NCBI GenBank assembly: GCA_020832235.1
Contig: JAFIEZ010000010.1
Span: 1-64,000, forward strand
DNA length: 64,000 nt
From: Bacteroidota bacterium
GTDB lineage: Bacteria > Bacteroidota > Rhodothermia > Balneolales > HLUCCA01
Reading direction: 5' to 3'
The position numbers and the translations under genes are program-made. Shown here piece after piece: positions 1-11,649 of this stretch; the stretch's first letter is position 1, and the number at the start of each line of letters is the position of its first letter. The notes under the pieces are model-generated. The model made no database searches, was not told the DNA's origin, and was given only the letters and a program-made list of their open reading frames with translations.

Positions 1-141
1 GAAATGGTTATGCCTGGTGATAATGTATCGCTGACGGTAAACCTGATTCAGCCGATCGCTATGGAAGAGGGTCTGCGATTCGCTATCCGTGAGGGTGGAC
101 GTACCGTGGGTGCCGGTGTAGTAAGTAAAATTCTGAAGTAA
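1..141 (+). CDS. tuf: Elongation factor Tu, C-terminal fragment (gene starts before window)
   Basis: Frame 1 reads [46 protein letters not shown], the canonical EF-Tu C-terminus; TAA at 139-141. Confidence 0.97.
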   Translation, partial: EMVMPGDNVSLTVNLIQPIAMEEGLRFAIREGGRTVGAGVVSKILK

Positions 142-161
142 GCAACTACACAGAAACTAGT

Positions 162-234
162 ACGGGCGTAGCTCAATTGGTAGAGTAGCGGTCTCCAAAA
201 CCGTTGGCTGGGGGTTCGAGTCCCTCCGCCCGTG
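162..234 (+). tRNA. tRNA-Trp (CCA)
   Basis: Cloverleaf: acceptor acgggcg/cgcccgt, anticodon loop ctCCAaa, T-loop ggttcgagtcc. Position between tuf and secE is common. Confidence 0.95.
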
Positions 235-252
235 CAATAAATAAAATAAGAT

Positions 253-435
253 ATGAGTAAAACTACTGAATACTTTGAGTCTGTCCGTAAAGAGATGAAT
301 AAAGTCTCTTGGCCAACGCAAAAAGAACTCGTTGACAATACAATGATTGTCGTTGTGTTTTCTATAATTGTTTCGTTGTTCATCTTCGGAGTTGACAATG
401 TATACAGTACTATTCTCGAATTCATCTACGGCTAA
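253..435 (+). CDS. secE: Preprotein translocase subunit SecE
   Basis: 60 aa, single TM, EMNKVSWPTQKELVDNTMIVVVFSI motif; followed by nusG with TAATG overlap. Confidence 0.95.
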   Translation: MSKTTEYFESVRKEMNKVSWPTQKELVDNTMIVVVFSIIVSLFIFGVDNVYSTILEFIYG

Positions 436-998
436 TGAGTACCGAAGATTTTAAATGGTATGTAGTACGCTGTTTTTCTGGGCACGAAAAGAAAGTACGT
501 GAATTCCTGTCCCAGGAAACAGTTGAAGCCGGTCTTGAAGAAAAGATTAGTGAGATACTCATACCTACTGAAACTGTTGTAGAAATCAGAGGCGGTAAAA
601 AGAGAACCCGAGAAAAGAACTTTTTCCCGGGTTATATTTTGATTAATGCCATATACGACGATTCAGTCAATAACCTAATTTCCAATGCCCCATCGGTAAT
701 TGGCTTCTTAAAAGGTGATAAGACCAGCAAAATCCCTGCTCCACTCAAAGAGGATGAAGTAGAAAGAATACTTGGGCGAGTTAATCATAACCGCGAAGTA
801 GCTGCATCAGGTGGTTTTGTTGAGATTCCTTATCGCGTTGGTGACCTCATTAAAGTTACCGACGGTCCTTTTAAAGATTTCGATGGATCAGTGGAAGAAA
901 TATATCCTGATAAACTTAAGCTGCGTGTGTTGGTTAGTATTTTCGGAAGAAAGACACCGGTTGAGGTTGATGTAAATCAGGTTGAAAACGTTGATTAA
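435..998 (+). CDS. nusG: Transcription termination/antitermination protein NusG
   Basis: WYVVRCFSGHEKKV, FFPGYILI, KOW region VGDLIKVTDGPFKDFDGSVEEI. Confidence 0.97.
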   Translation: MSTEDFKWYVVRCFSGHEKKVREFLSQETVEAGLEEKISEILIPTETVVEIRGGKKRTREKNFFPGYILINAIYDDSVNNLISNAPSVIGFLKGDKTSKIPAPLKEDEVERILGRVNHNREVAASGGFVEIPYRVGDLIKVTDGPFKDFDGSVEEIYPDKLKLRVLVSIFGRKTPVEVDVNQVENVD

Positions 999-1043
999 TT
1001 AAAAACGTGGTTTGATCAACTACGATTCATTTAGGAAAAAACA

Positions 1044-1475
1044 ATGGCCAAGAAAGTTCAAAAAATTATAAAACTCCAAATTACTGCTGGTCAGGCAAAT
1101 CCTGCACCACCAGTTGGACCTGCACTCGGTCAGGCAGGCGTGAATATCATGGAGTTTTGCAAGGCATTTAATGCTAAGACCCAGGATAAAGCAGGTACTA
1201 TTACTCCTGTAGTCATTACTGTTTACACAGACAAGTCTTTCACATTTGTTACCAAAACTCCACCAGCACCGGTATTGCTTAAGAAAATTGCAAATATCAA
1301 ATCTGGATCTGGTGAACCCAACAGGAATAAAGTTGGTTCTGTAACTTGGTCGCAGTGCCTTGAAATAGCCAAGGAAAAACTGGAAGATCTTAATGCATAT
1401 GATGAAGTTGCCGGCGCTGAAATGATAGCTGGTACTGCTCGCAGCATGGGTTTACGTGTTGACCGTTCTAAATAA
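1044..1475 (+). CDS. rplK: 50S ribosomal protein L11
   Basis: [37 protein letters not shown]; order in operon. Confidence 0.98.
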   Translation: MAKKVQKIIKLQITAGQANPAPPVGPALGQAGVNIMEFCKAFNAKTQDKAGTITPVVITVYTDKSFTFVTKTPPAPVLLKKIANIKSGSGEPNRNKVGSVTWSQCLEIAKEKLEDLNAYDEVAGAEMIAGTARSMGLRVDRSK

Positions 1476-1495
1476 AAAAATAGGTATATAAAAAA

Positions 1496-2191
1496 ATGGC
1501 TAAGCACGGTAAAAAATATACAGATGCAGTTAAGCTGATAGAGCCAGGAGTTGAATACTCGCTCTCAGATGCATCCGAATTAATTAAGAAGACAACAACT
1601 ACCAAGTTTGATTCTTCTGTTGATGTGGACATTCGCTTAGGTGTTGATCCACGCCATGCCGATCAGATGGTGCGTGGTACAGTTGCATTACCCCATGGTA
1701 TTGGAAAGTCTGTTCGTGTTCTTGCGCTTGTTAATCCTGCAAAACAGGAAGAAGCTAAAGAAGCTGGTGCAGATCACGTAGGTTTAGATGACTATCTTGC
1801 AAAACTTGAATCCGGTTGGACAGACATCGATGTAATTATTGCTACTCCAGACGTAATGGGTAAGCTTGGAAAATTAGGTCGAGTTCTAGGGCCCAGAGGT
1901 TTGATGCCTAACCCAAAGAGTGGTACAGTTACCATGGAAGTTGGCAACGCTATTAAAGAAGTAAAAGCAGGTAAGATAGACTTCCGCGTTGACAAATATG
2001 GTATACTTCACACATCTGTAGGCAAAGTCAGCTTTGATGCCGACAAAATTAAGGAAAACGCAGAAGCGTTCATTCAGACTGTAATTAAATTAAAGCCGGC
2101 AAGTTCTAAGGGTACCTACATAAAGAGCTTGTATATGAGTTCTACAATGGGACCAAGTATTCCGGTTAGTAAAGTCGGATTAGTACCATAA
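1496..2191 (+). CDS. rplA: 50S ribosomal protein L1
   Basis: [20 protein letters not shown] motif; operon order. Confidence 0.98.
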   Translation: MAKHGKKYTDAVKLIEPGVEYSLSDASELIKKTTTTKFDSSVDVDIRLGVDPRHADQMVRGTVALPHGIGKSVRVLALVNPAKQEEAKEAGADHVGLDDYLAKLESGWTDIDVIIATPDVMGKLGKLGRVLGPRGLMPNPKSGTVTMEVGNAIKEVKAGKIDFRVDKYGILHTSVGKVSFDADKIKENAEAFIQTVIKLKPASSKGTYIKSLYMSSTMGPSIPVSKVGLVP

Positions 2192-2218
2192 TCTGAACAA
2201 AGATAAAGCATTTTCAAA

Positions 2219-2740
2219 ATGGCAACAAAAGCACAAAAACAGGAAGTATTCAATGAACTCGTAGAAGTTCTTGGTAATTCCGAAGCCGTATATTTAACTA
2301 AGTATACCGGTATGTCGGTTGCTGATATAAGCAGCTTACGAAAAGAGTTTAGAAAGCATGGTGTAACTTATAAAGTGTATAAAAACACTATAGTAAGGAA
2401 AGCTATGGAATCTATTGGTGGTTACGATGAAATACTTGACCATCTTGAAGATCAAACTGCCTATGCTTTTATGTCTGGTGATAATTCAACACCAGCTAAG
2501 GTTCTAAAAGACTTCCTTAAGAAAGGTGATAAACCTGCTTTCAGAGGCGCAATAGTTGACGGATCTGTTTACGGAGACGACAAACTAGATGCACTTGCGG
2601 CTATGAAGTCTAAAGATGAAGTCCTTGGAGATATTGTAGGATTGCTTCTGTCACCAATGCAAAATGTTATTGGTGCTCTCCAGTCTCAAGGGTCTACAAT
2701 TGCTGGCGCAATACAACAAATCGCCGAAAAAGATAATTAA
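2219..2740 (+). CDS. rplJ: 50S ribosomal protein L10
   Basis: Length and YLTKYTGMSVADISSLRKEFRKHGVTYKVYKNTIVRKA; operon order. Confidence 0.97.
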   Translation: MATKAQKQEVFNELVEVLGNSEAVYLTKYTGMSVADISSLRKEFRKHGVTYKVYKNTIVRKAMESIGGYDEILDHLEDQTAYAFMSGDNSTPAKVLKDFLKKGDKPAFRGAIVDGSVYGDDKLDALAAMKSKDEVLGDIVGLLLSPMQNVIGALQSQGSTIAGAIQQIAEKDN

Positions 2741-2780
2741 TACTGAGATTCACAAAATAAAATAATCGGAGACAGATAAA

Positions 2781-3158
2781 ATGGCTGATGTTAAATCAAT
2801 CGCTGAAACCCTGGTAAACCTCACCATTAAAGAGGCAAACGAATTAGCTCAAATTCTTGAAAACGAGTACGGTATCAAGCCCGCTGCTGCAGCTGTAGCT
2901 GTTGCCGGTCCTGCTGCTGGCGGAGAAGCTGCTGCAGCCGAAGAGCAAACTGAGTTCACTGTAGTACTTAAGTCTGCCGGTTCTAACAAAATCGCTGTTA
3001 TCAAAGAAGTGCGTGCACTTACAGGACTTGGCCTTAAAGAAGCTAAAGATCTTGTAGATGGCGCACCTAGCAACATTAAAGAAGGTGTTGATAAAGCAGA
3101 AGCTGAAGAAATAAAAAACAAGCTTACTGACGCCGGCGCTGAAGTAGAGCTTAAATAA
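2781..3158 (+). CDS. rplL: 50S ribosomal protein L7/L12
   Basis: Ala-rich hinge, [45 protein letters not shown]. Confidence 0.98.
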   Translation: MADVKSIAETLVNLTIKEANELAQILENEYGIKPAAAAVAVAGPAAGGEAAAAEEQTEFTVVLKSAGSNKIAVIKEVRALTGLGLKEAKDLVDGAPSNIKEGVDKAEAEEIKNKLTDAGAEVELK

Positions 3159-3190
3159 TAAGCTCCCGAGCTTCATATTCTTAGATAGCT

Positions 3191-3220
3191 TAGCCAATAT
3201 CAGGAAACTGGTATTGGCTA
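3191..3220 (+). promoter_or_regulatory. Stem-loop in rplL-rpoB intergenic region (candidate attenuator or RNase processing site)
   Basis: tagccaatatcag-GAAA-ctggtattggcta: 13-bp stem with one G-U and a GAAA tetraloop; no following U-tract. Confidence 0.7.
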
Positions 3221-3306
3221 TTGCTGTCTATTGCTGTTTATAGGTAATGTACCTAAAATAGTTCTCTTCGTTTTTGAGCAATTCATAACCAAATAGCGAG
3301 GTATCC

Positions 3307-6300
3307 TTGGCTAACTCATACCAGACTCTTCCTTTTACTGAACGAATTACTTTTGCTCGAACCAAAAACGTACTTGAATATCCTGATTTCCTGGATGTTC
3401 AGCTTGAATCTTTCCGGAAATTCAGTCAATGGAATATCCAACCAGAAGAAAGAGCAGAAGAAGGCTTACAGGAGATATTCCTGGAGCACTTCCCTATTCA
3501 AGATACACGTGAGCAACATATTCTCGAATTTCTTTACTATTCCATCGACACACCACGTTACACTATTAAAGAGTGTCAGGAACGTGGACTAACGTATTCT
3601 GTACCACTCAAAGCCAAACTCAGGCTGTCTGCTGTTGATCAGTCAGATGAGGCAAGTGAAACCATTGAGCAAGAGGTATTCTTGGGTGACTTACCTTGGA
3701 TGACAGAAAGAGGTACATTCATCATCAATGGTGCTGAGCGTGTAATTGTAAGTCAATTACACCGATCACCTGGTGTATTCTTTGGGCAATCAATGCACCC
3801 GAATGGCACTCAGCTTTATTCAGCACGCATTATACCTTTCAAAGGCTCCTGGATTGAGTTTACTACTGATATCCGCGATGTACTATGGGCTTACATTGAC
3901 AGGAAGAAGAAACTTCCCGTCACCACATTATTACGTGCACTGGGTTTCTCAACTGATTATGACATTCTCAGAATGTTTGATTTATCAGAGGATATTGAAA
4001 TCAAAACCAAGAAGGCATTCTCTGACTCCCTTGGTAAGCGTTTAGCTACTGATGTAGCTCAAGAAATTATTGAAGAGGTTGTTGACGAAGAAACCGGAGA
4101 AGTTAAAGAAGCTACGAGACGTATTGTCATTCTCTCAAGAGACCATGAACTCGTAGAAGAAGACTTTGATATCCTCAAAGAGGCAGGTATTGATAAAGTA
4201 CTGGCTCTCAAAATATCTAGTGAAGATGCAGATCGTTCTGTAATTCTGAATACACTGAGAAAAGATACAACCTATAACGAAGAAACAGCTCTGGGTGAGG
4301 TTTATCGTCAAATTCGTACAGGTGAAATGCCCGATACGGAAACGGCAAGACAAGTACTTGAGAGACTCTTCTTTAGTGATAAAAAGTATGATCTTGGTGA
4401 AGTCGGTCGTTACCGGCTCAACAAGCGACTTCGTTTAGACGAGCCACTGGAAACAACTGTACTTACCATTAGCGATATTGTTGCGATCATTAAGGAATTG
4501 ATTCGTCTTAAGAACCTTAAATCGCAGGTAGATGATATTGATCACCTCAGTAACAGACGCGTTCGTACTGTTGGAGAACAGTTATCTCAACAATTTGCGC
4601 TGGGTCTTGCCCGTATGGCCAGAACCATCCGTGAGCGGATGAATTCTCGTGATGCCGAACAGTTCACACCGCAGGATCTTGTAAATGCCCGAACTATATC
4701 TAGCGTGATTAATACCTTCTTTGGTACGAATCAGCTATCTCAGTTTATGGACCAGACCAATCCCCTGGCTGAACTTACTCACAAAAGACGGATGTCTGCT
4801 TTAGGCCCTGGTGGTCTAACACGTGAGCGTGCCGGGTTTGAGGTTCGTGATGTTCACTACACTCACTATGGTCGACTTTGTCCTATTGAGACACCTGAAG
4901 GTCCAAACATCGGTTTGATTTCTTCACTTTGCGTTCATGCGAAAGTAAATGAATTTGGTTTCATTGAAACGCCATATCGACGTGTTGTTTCTGGTAAAGT
5001 TACAGATAAAGTGGAGTATCTCGCTGCCGAGCAGGAAGACGAAACGATTATTGCTCAGGCAAATGCAGAACTCACAGAAGCCTCTACATTTAAAAATGAA
5101 TTCATTTTTTCAAGATTCCGCGACAGTAACGTAGGTCTGGCCCGTCCGGATCAAGTTGAATTTATGGATGTCAGTACGAATCAGATTACTTCTGTTGCAG
5201 CTGCCCTGATTCCCTTTATTGAGCATGATGATGCTAACCGTGCACTCATGGGGTCAAACATGCAACGTCAGGGTGTTCCATTGCTGAGGCCGGAAAGACC
5301 GGTTGTAGGAACCGGAATGGAGTACCGCGCCGCTCGTGATTCACGCGCACTTGTTGTTTCTGAAGGCAACGGTGAGGTAGTCTACGTTAGCTCTACAGAG
5401 ATTCGTGTACGTTACGAAAGAGACGAAATGGAATCGTTGGCATACTTTGATGATGGTGTAGTAAGCTATCCGTTGAGAAAGTTTGAAAGAACTAATCAGG
5501 ATACCACTTCCAATCAAATACCCATTGTTAAAGTAGGCGACAAAGTAGTTGCCGACCAGCCTCTTGCAGATGGCTGTGCTACCAATAAAGGCGAACTTGC
5601 TCTCGGAAGAAATCTTCTTGTGGCCTTTATGCCATGGAGAGGATACAATTTTGAGGATGCCATTGTTATTTCAGAACGTGTAGTTTCTGAAGACCTGTAT
5701 ACTTCTATACACATACAGGAATTTGAGCAACAAGTTCGTGATACGAAACGTGGCGAAGAAGAGCTCACTCGTGAGATTCCTAATGTTAGCGAGGAAGCTA
5801 CACGAAACCTGGATGAAAATGGTATTATTCGCGTGGGCGCTAAGGTTAAACCAGGCGACATTATCGTAGGTAAAATCACTCCTAAGGGCGAAACAGATCC
5901 AACTCCTGAAGAAAAATTACTTCGGGCGATTTTTGGGGATAAAGCCGGAGATGTTAAAGATGCTTCACTGAAAACACCTCCTGGTGTTCACGGTGTGGTT
6001 ATCGAAACGAAGCTCTTTAGCCGTAAGCGCGAAGAACAATACACTCGTAAGGAAGAAAAAGAGCTTGTAGACAGGGAACAACAAGATTTTGATCGCAAAA
6101 TCGGTAAGCTGAATGCAAGTTGGGCTGAGCGCATGTATAAGTTGCTCAAAGATAAAACTTCGCCAGGGATATTAGATCGTGCTGGTAACGAAGTTATACC
6201 TAAAAGCGAAAAATACCGTAAGCAAACGTTCGAAGAACTCGATCCTATGGAGTTGCGCGTTAATCAGGCCTGGTGCCAGGATGATAACGTTGTAGCTGTT

Positions 6301-7131
6301 GTTGTGAAGTTATTTGAAAGTTACCGAAACGAACGACGCGAGTATGAAACGGAACTCAAACGACGTAAGTACTCCATTCAAGTAGGTGATGAGTTACCAC
6401 CTGGTATTGTCCAGAAAGCTAAAGTCTACGTTGCTAAAAAACGTAAGCTTCAGGTAGGTGATAAAATGGCTGGACGACACGGTAATAAAGGTGTTGTTGC
6501 CAATATCGTACCTGCTGAAGATATGCCGTTTCTGGAAGATGGTACACCGGTCGATATCGTATTGAATCCACTTGGGGTACCTTCTCGTATGAACCTTGGC
6601 CAGATTTATGAAACCATTCTGGGTTGGGCTGGTAAAAAACTAGGGGTTAATTTCGCGACTCCAATTTTTGACGGTGCGAAATACAATGATGTACAGTACT
6701 GGTTGGGTGAAGCCGGCCTGCCTCAAGACGGTCGTACGTATCTGTACGACGGTAGAAGCGGAGAGCGATTTGCCCAGAAAACTACAGTCGGATATATCTA
6801 CATGCTGAAACTGAACCACCTTGTTCAGGATAAAATGCACGCACGATCTATCGGTCCATACTCACTCATTACTCAACAGCCACTTGGAGGTAAAGCTCAA
6901 TTTGGTGGTCAGCGTCTCGGAGAGATGGAAGTTTGGGCACTGTATGCATACGGTGCAGCAAGCATACTCAAAGAAATGCTCACGGTGAAGAGTGACGACG
7001 TTAAAGGTCGATCCAAAGTCTACGAAGCAATAGTTAAAGGGGAGAACTTACCCGAAGGTAATACTCCAGAATCATTTAACGTGTTGTTACGTGAACTTCA
7101 GGGCCTCGGACTGGAAGTCAATATTGAATAA
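3307..7131 (+). CDS. rpoB: DNA-directed RNA polymerase subunit beta
   Basis: 1274 aa; FFGTNQLSQFMDQTNPLAELTHKRRMSALGPGGLTRERAGFEVRDVHYTHYGRLCPIETPEGPNIGLI; TTG start. Confidence 0.98.
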   Translation: MANSYQTLPFTERITFARTKNVLEYPDFLDVQLESFRKFSQWNIQPEERAEEGLQEIFLEHFPIQDTREQHILEFLYYSIDTPRYTIKECQERGLTYSVPLKAKLRLSAVDQSDEASETIEQEVFLGDLPWMTERGTFIINGAERVIVSQLHRSPGVFFGQSMHPNGTQLYSARIIPFKGSWIEFTTDIRDVLWAYIDRKKKLPVTTLLRALGFSTDYDILRMFDLSEDIEIKTKKAFSDSLGKRLATDVAQEIIEEVVDEETGEVKEATRRIVILSRDHELVEEDFDILKEAGIDKVLALKISSEDADRSVILNTLRKDTTYNEETALGEVYRQIRTGEMPDTETARQVLERLFFSDKKYDLGEVGRYRLNKRLRLDEPLETTVLTISDIVAIIKELIRLKNLKSQVDDIDHLSNRRVRTVGEQLSQQFALGLARMARTIRERMNSRDAEQFTPQDLVNARTISSVINTFFGTNQLSQFMDQTNPLAELTHKRRMSALGPGGLTRERAGFEVRDVHYTHYGRLCPIETPEGPNIGLISSLCVHAKVNEFGFIETPYRRVVSGKVTDKVEYLAAEQEDETIIAQANAELTEASTFKNEFIFSRFRDSNVGLARPDQVEFMDVSTNQITSVAAALIPFIEHDDANRALMGSNMQRQGVPLLRPERPVVGTGMEYRAARDSRALVVSEGNGEVVYVSSTEIRVRYERDEMESLAYFDDGVVSYPLRKFERTNQDTTSNQIPIVKVGDKVVADQPLADGCATNKGELALGRNLLVAFMPWRGYNFEDAIVISERVVSEDLYTSIHIQEFEQQVRDTKRGEEELTREIPNVSEEATRNLDENGIIRVGAKVKPGDIIVGKITPKGETDPTPEEKLLRAIFGDKAGDVKDASLKTPPGVHGVVIETKLFSRKREEQYTRKEEKELVDREQQDFDRKIGKLNASWAERMYKLLKDKTSPGILDRAGNEVIPKSEKYRKQTFEELDPMELRVNQAWCQDDNVVAVVVKLFESYRNERREYETELKRRKYSIQVGDELPPGIVQKAKVYVAKKRKLQVGDKMAGRHGNKGVVANIVPAEDMPFLEDGTPVDIVLNPLGVPSRMNLGQIYETILGWAGKKLGVNFATPIFDGAKYNDVQYWLGEAGLPQDGRTYLYDGRSGERFAQKTTVGYIYMLKLNHLVQDKMHARSIGPYSLITQQPLGGKAQFGGQRLGEMEVWALYAYGAASILKEMLTVKSDDVKGRSKVYEAIVKGENLPEGNTPESFNVLLRELQGLGLEVNIE

Positions 7132-7198
7132 GAATTGCTGATGCATTTCTAGTTTCAACCAAATTCAATTAAAGCAAACTTTTTACGGAGGTACAACC

Positions 7199-10100
7199 TT
7201 GCCGTTCTCAAAAAGCGAAACCGTTTCTAAAGACTTCAATCATATTCGGATTTCTCTGGCTTCGGCCGAAACTATTCTGTCACGCTCGCGTGGAGAGGTT
7301 CTCAATCCGGAGACCATTAACTATCGTACATTCAAACCTGAAAAAGATGGTTTGTTTTGCGAGAAGATTTTTGGCCCTGTCAAAGACTGGGAGTGTCATT
7401 GCGGTAAATATAAAAGAATCCGATATAAGGGTATTATCTGCGACCGTTGCGGCGTAGAGGTTACCCGTAAAGCGGTACGCCGTGAACGTATGGGGCACAT
7501 AACATTGAGTGTTCCTGTTGTTCACATCTGGTACTTTAAGTCTTTACCCAACAAAATTGCTTACCTGTTAGGACTTTCTTCTAAAAACTTAGAAAAAATT
7601 GTTTATTACGAAAGTTTCGTAGTAACCAATCCGGGTATTGCACGTGACCTTGGCTACAAAGTTGGTGATATGCTCACCGAAGAAGAATATTATGATATCC
7701 TTTCGCAGCTTCCCGAAGAACATCGGGAACTAGACGAGGATGATCACGATAAGTTTGTTGTCAAAATGGGAGCAGAAGCCATAGAATCGCTGCTCTCAAA
7801 AATCAATCTCGATAAAGATGCATTCAAGTATCGTGAAGCCGTAAAAGGTGAAACGTCAATGATGCGTAAGAAGAAACACCTGAAACGACTCCAGGTACTG
7901 GAATCTTTCCGTTCAGCCAACAAGGCCATGGAAAACAGACCAGAGTGGATGGTGTTGCGTGTTATACCTGTCATTCCTCCTGAATTACGTCCTCTGGTGC
8001 CTCTTGAGGGTGGGCGTTTTGCCACGTCTGACCTTAATGACCTTTATCGACGCGTTATTATTAGAAATAACCGTCTTAAGCGACTTATCGATATTAAAGC
8101 TCCGGATGTAATCTTACGTAACGAAAAACGTATGTTACAGGAAGCTGTAGACTCTCTGTTCGATAACTCACGTAAGACGAATGCCGTCAGAAGTAACAAT
8201 CGCCCGTTAAAATCACTCAGCGATATGCTGAAAGGTAAAAACGGTCGTTTCCGACAAAACTTACTTGGTAAGCGTGTTGACTACTCAGGTCGATCAGTAA
8301 TTGTGGTTGGTCCTGAACTAAAAATGCACCAGTGCGGCCTGCCGAAAGAAATGGCAGTGGAGTTATATAAACCTTTCATTATTCGACGACTCATTGAGCG
8401 TGGCTACGTTAAGACTGTGAAAAGCGCTAAGAAGGTAGTCGACCGACGTGATGAAGTGGTTTGGGACGTCCTCGAAAATGTAATTGATGGACATCCTGTA
8501 TTACTAAACCGCGCTCCTACACTTCACCGTTTAGGTATTCAGGCATATCAGCCCATCCTGATTGAAGACAAAGCTATACGATTACACCCGCTCTCGTGTA
8601 CAGCATTTAATGCTGACTTTGACGGTGATCAGATGGCCGTTCACCTTCCACTAAGCAACGATGCTATTTTGGAAGCTTCTGTTTTGATGCTTGGTTCTCA
8701 TAATATTATGAACCCTGCAAACGGTGGTCCTATTACAGTACCATCGCAGGACATGGTTCTTGGTATCTATTACCTCACCAAGATGTCGCCAACAACGCCT
8801 TCCCGTGAGAAGTTATTCTCTGGTGTTGATGAAGTTGTCATTGCGTACGATCAGGGTAAAATTGAGCTGCATGATAAAATCACCGTTCGGGTGAGTCACA
8901 TGCTCAAGGGTGAAAGTTTTGTAACTGAAAATATCAAAACAACAACCGGTCGCGTTATATTCAACGAAATTATTCCAAATGACCTTGGATTCAAGAATAC
9001 TACATTCGGTAAGAAAGAGCTCCGGATTCTGATTGGGGAAGTGTTCAATGTTTGCGGTACAGCTGCAACAGCGAAGTTTCTTGATGATATGAAAGCGCTT
9101 GGGTTCAATACGGCAACCCGTGGTGGACTTTCATTTAGTCTTGAAGACATTGTAATTCCTGATGAAAAACGCGAGCTCATTACCAAAGCTCAAGATGAAG
9201 TGAAAATGATTCAGGAGCGATATGAAAATGGTTTCATTACCGACAATGAGCGTTACAATCAGGTAATTGATAAATGGACGAGTACAACGAACCGAGTATC
9301 TGAAACCCTGTTTACAGCGCTTCAGAAAGACCGTGACGGATTTAATCCTGTGTACATGATGGCCGACTCTGGTGCTCGAGGTTCAAAGGAGCAGATTCGC
9401 CAGCTTGGTGGTATGCGTGGTCTTATGGCTAAACCTCAGAAAAGTACAACGGAGTCTAGTGGCAGTGAAGTCATCGAAACACCAATTTTATCAAGCTTCC
9501 GTGAAGGTCTTACTGTACTTGAATACTTTATTTCTACACACGGTGCACGTAAAGGTCTTGCCGATACAGCCCTCAAAACAGCTGATGCCGGTTACCTTAC
9601 CCGCCGTCTTGTAGATGTTTCACAAGATCTCATTATTGGTGAAGACGATTGCGGTACCCTTAGAGGTATCAAGATTCGTGCACTCAAAGACAATGAAGAT
9701 ATCGTTGAGAGTCTCGAAGATCGTATACTTGGTCGCGTATCGATGCATGATGTATACGATCCGCTCACAGACGATCTTCTTGTTGGATCCAACGAACTCA
9801 TCAATGAGGCTGTTGCCAAGAAGATTGCAGAGACATCAATCGAAGAGGTTGAAATTCGATCAGTATTGACTTGCGAGTCTCCAAGAGGAGTTTGTGCGAA
9901 ATGTTACGGTCGTGACCTGTCCAGAGGAAAACTCGTACAGGTAGGTGAGGCTGTTGGTGTAATCGCTGCTCAGTCTATTGGTGAGCCAGGTACCCAGTTG
10001 ACGCTTCGAACCTTCCACGTTGGTGGTACAGCATCTCGTCTGGAGTCGGAGTCAATGCATAAGTCCAAGTTTGCAGGTAAAATTGCCTTCGAAAACTTAC

Positions 10101-11500
10101 GCTATGTTGAGTATGATGATGGCGAAGAGACACATAATGTTGTACTGAGCCGTGTTGGCGAGATTAAAATAGTAGATGAAACCGGTAAGGTTCTAACTAA
10201 CTACAACATCCCATACGGATCGGAATTGCTGGTAGAAGAGGGCGACCTCGTACCTAAAGGCGTTCCACTTTGCCGATGGGATCCGTACAACGCGCTGTTA
10301 ATCTCTGAAATCAATGGTAAAATAGACTTCAAGGATATTCTTGATGGCGTTACCTATCAGGATGAAACAGATGCGCAAACCGGTCACAAAGAGAAGGTAA
10401 TCACAGACTCAAAAGACAGAAGTCTGGTACCTACCTTAATCATCATCGGTGAAGGCGAGCGTGTACGTGAAACAGCATTACCGGTTGGCACACACGTAGT
10501 TGTAGACAAAGGCGATTTGGTTCAGGCTGGTCAGGCTATAGCCAAAATACCTCGAACCTCAGCGTCTAAATCTAAAGATATCACTGCGGGTCTGCCGCGT
10601 ATCACAGAATTGTTTGAGGCCAGACCTCCAAGCGATCCTGCTGTAGTTTCTGAAATTGAAGGTATCGTTAAAATGGGTTCACGTAAGCGTGGCTCCCAGG
10701 AAATTATGATTACCAGCAAAGACGGAACGGATACAAAAACTTATCTGATTCCTCTATCCAAGCATATCCTTGTACAGGAAAACGATTATGTTAAAGCCGG
10801 TGAGTCACTTTCAGACGGACAGATTCTAGCACAGGATATTCTGAATATTCTCGGACCTTTCGCGGTGCAGTCATATCTGGTGAATGAAATTCAGGAAGTA
10901 TATCGCTTGCAGGGTGTGAAGATCAATGATAAGCACATTGAAATCATTGTTCGCACCATGATGCAGAAGGTTGAGATTACTGATCCGGGTGATACAATGT
11001 ATCTGGAAGGTGACAAAATTGACCGATTTGAAGTAAATCGTACCAATGATTCTCTCATCGGTAAGTTTGTTGTAACCAACCCTGGTGATAGTGGACTAAA
11101 CTTTGGAGCTATTCTTGACCGTCGTGAAATTCGCGAAATCAATGCGCGATTGCTCAAAGAAGGTCAGGCTGAAATTGAAGCTCGTGAAGCTGAACCTGCT
11201 ATTTCAAGACCAATTCTTCTTGGTATTACCCGTGCAGCTCTCTCAACAGAGAGCTGGTTATCAGCGGCATCATTCCAGGAAACAACGAAAGTTCTTACTC
11301 AAGCTGCAATTGAGGCTAAAGCCGATATGTTGCTTGGTCTTAAAGAAAATGTTGTTGTTGGACATAAAGTACCAGCCGGTACCGGTCTGCGTCATTATCA
11401 AGATTATATCGTTGATGAGAAGCAGGATATGCGTGACGTTGAAGCTGCAAGTAAGGTTTTTGAAGCCCTTGGAGCTAGCGATGATGCAGATGCCGAATAA
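7199..11500 (+). CDS. rpoC: DNA-directed RNA polymerase subunit beta'
   Basis: 1433 aa; [16 protein letters not shown] catalytic motif, both zinc-binding motifs; TTG start preceded by acggaggt. Confidence 0.98.
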   Translation: MPFSKSETVSKDFNHIRISLASAETILSRSRGEVLNPETINYRTFKPEKDGLFCEKIFGPVKDWECHCGKYKRIRYKGIICDRCGVEVTRKAVRRERMGHITLSVPVVHIWYFKSLPNKIAYLLGLSSKNLEKIVYYESFVVTNPGIARDLGYKVGDMLTEEEYYDILSQLPEEHRELDEDDHDKFVVKMGAEAIESLLSKINLDKDAFKYREAVKGETSMMRKKKHLKRLQVLESFRSANKAMENRPEWMVLRVIPVIPPELRPLVPLEGGRFATSDLNDLYRRVIIRNNRLKRLIDIKAPDVILRNEKRMLQEAVDSLFDNSRKTNAVRSNNRPLKSLSDMLKGKNGRFRQNLLGKRVDYSGRSVIVVGPELKMHQCGLPKEMAVELYKPFIIRRLIERGYVKTVKSAKKVVDRRDEVVWDVLENVIDGHPVLLNRAPTLHRLGIQAYQPILIEDKAIRLHPLSCTAFNADFDGDQMAVHLPLSNDAILEASVLMLGSHNIMNPANGGPITVPSQDMVLGIYYLTKMSPTTPSREKLFSGVDEVVIAYDQGKIELHDKITVRVSHMLKGESFVTENIKTTTGRVIFNEIIPNDLGFKNTTFGKKELRILIGEVFNVCGTAATAKFLDDMKALGFNTATRGGLSFSLEDIVIPDEKRELITKAQDEVKMIQERYENGFITDNERYNQVIDKWTSTTNRVSETLFTALQKDRDGFNPVYMMADSGARGSKEQIRQLGGMRGLMAKPQKSTTESSGSEVIETPILSSFREGLTVLEYFISTHGARKGLADTALKTADAGYLTRRLVDVSQDLIIGEDDCGTLRGIKIRALKDNEDIVESLEDRILGRVSMHDVYDPLTDDLLVGSNELINEAVAKKIAETSIEEVEIRSVLTCESPRGVCAKCYGRDLSRGKLVQVGEAVGVIAAQSIGEPGTQLTLRTFHVGGTASRLESESMHKSKFAGKIAFENLRYVEYDDGEETHNVVLSRVGEIKIVDETGKVLTNYNIPYGSELLVEEGDLVPKGVPLCRWDPYNALLISEINGKIDFKDILDGVTYQDETDAQTGHKEKVITDSKDRSLVPTLIIIGEGERVRETALPVGTHVVVDKGDLVQAGQAIAKIPRTSASKSKDITAGLPRITELFEARPPSDPAVVSEIEGIVKMGSRKRGSQEIMITSKDGTDTKTYLIPLSKHILVQENDYVKAGESLSDGQILAQDILNILGPFAVQSYLVNEIQEVYRLQGVKINDKHIEIIVRTMMQKVEITDPGDTMYLEGDKIDRFEVNRTNDSLIGKFVVTNPGDSGLNFGAILDRREIREINARLLKEGQAEIEAREAEPAISRPILLGITRAALSTESWLSAASFQETTKVLTQAAIEAKADMLLGLKENVVVGHKVPAGTGLRHYQDYIVDEKQDMRDVEAASKVFEALGASDDADAE

Positions 11501-11530
11501 GCAGCTGTAATCAGATACATAAACTTAAAA

Positions 11531-11564
11531 AGCCCCTCAGCGTTTTGCTGGTGGGGCTTTTTTT
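11531..11564 (+). terminator. Rho-independent terminator of the rpoBC operon
   Basis: agcccctcagc-gttt-tgctggtggggct followed by a T7 tract. Confidence 0.9.
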
Positions 11565-11649
11565 ATGTTTCAATCAGATATGAGGTTGAACTTTGTAACC
11601 CGAATCAGGCCTGAAATTTTTAAACGTACATAGATGTGAATCACTGAAA

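Noticed and set aside
48-425. 125-aa minus-strand ORF covering tuf end, tRNA-Trp and secE
   Set aside because: Overlaps a tRNA and two well-supported genes; spurious.
4541-4920. Possible rifampicin-resistance variation in rpoB
   Set aside because: The cluster FFGTNQLSQFMDQTNPLAELTHKRRMSALGP keeps the usual Asp, His and Ser positions; no resistance substitution apparent.
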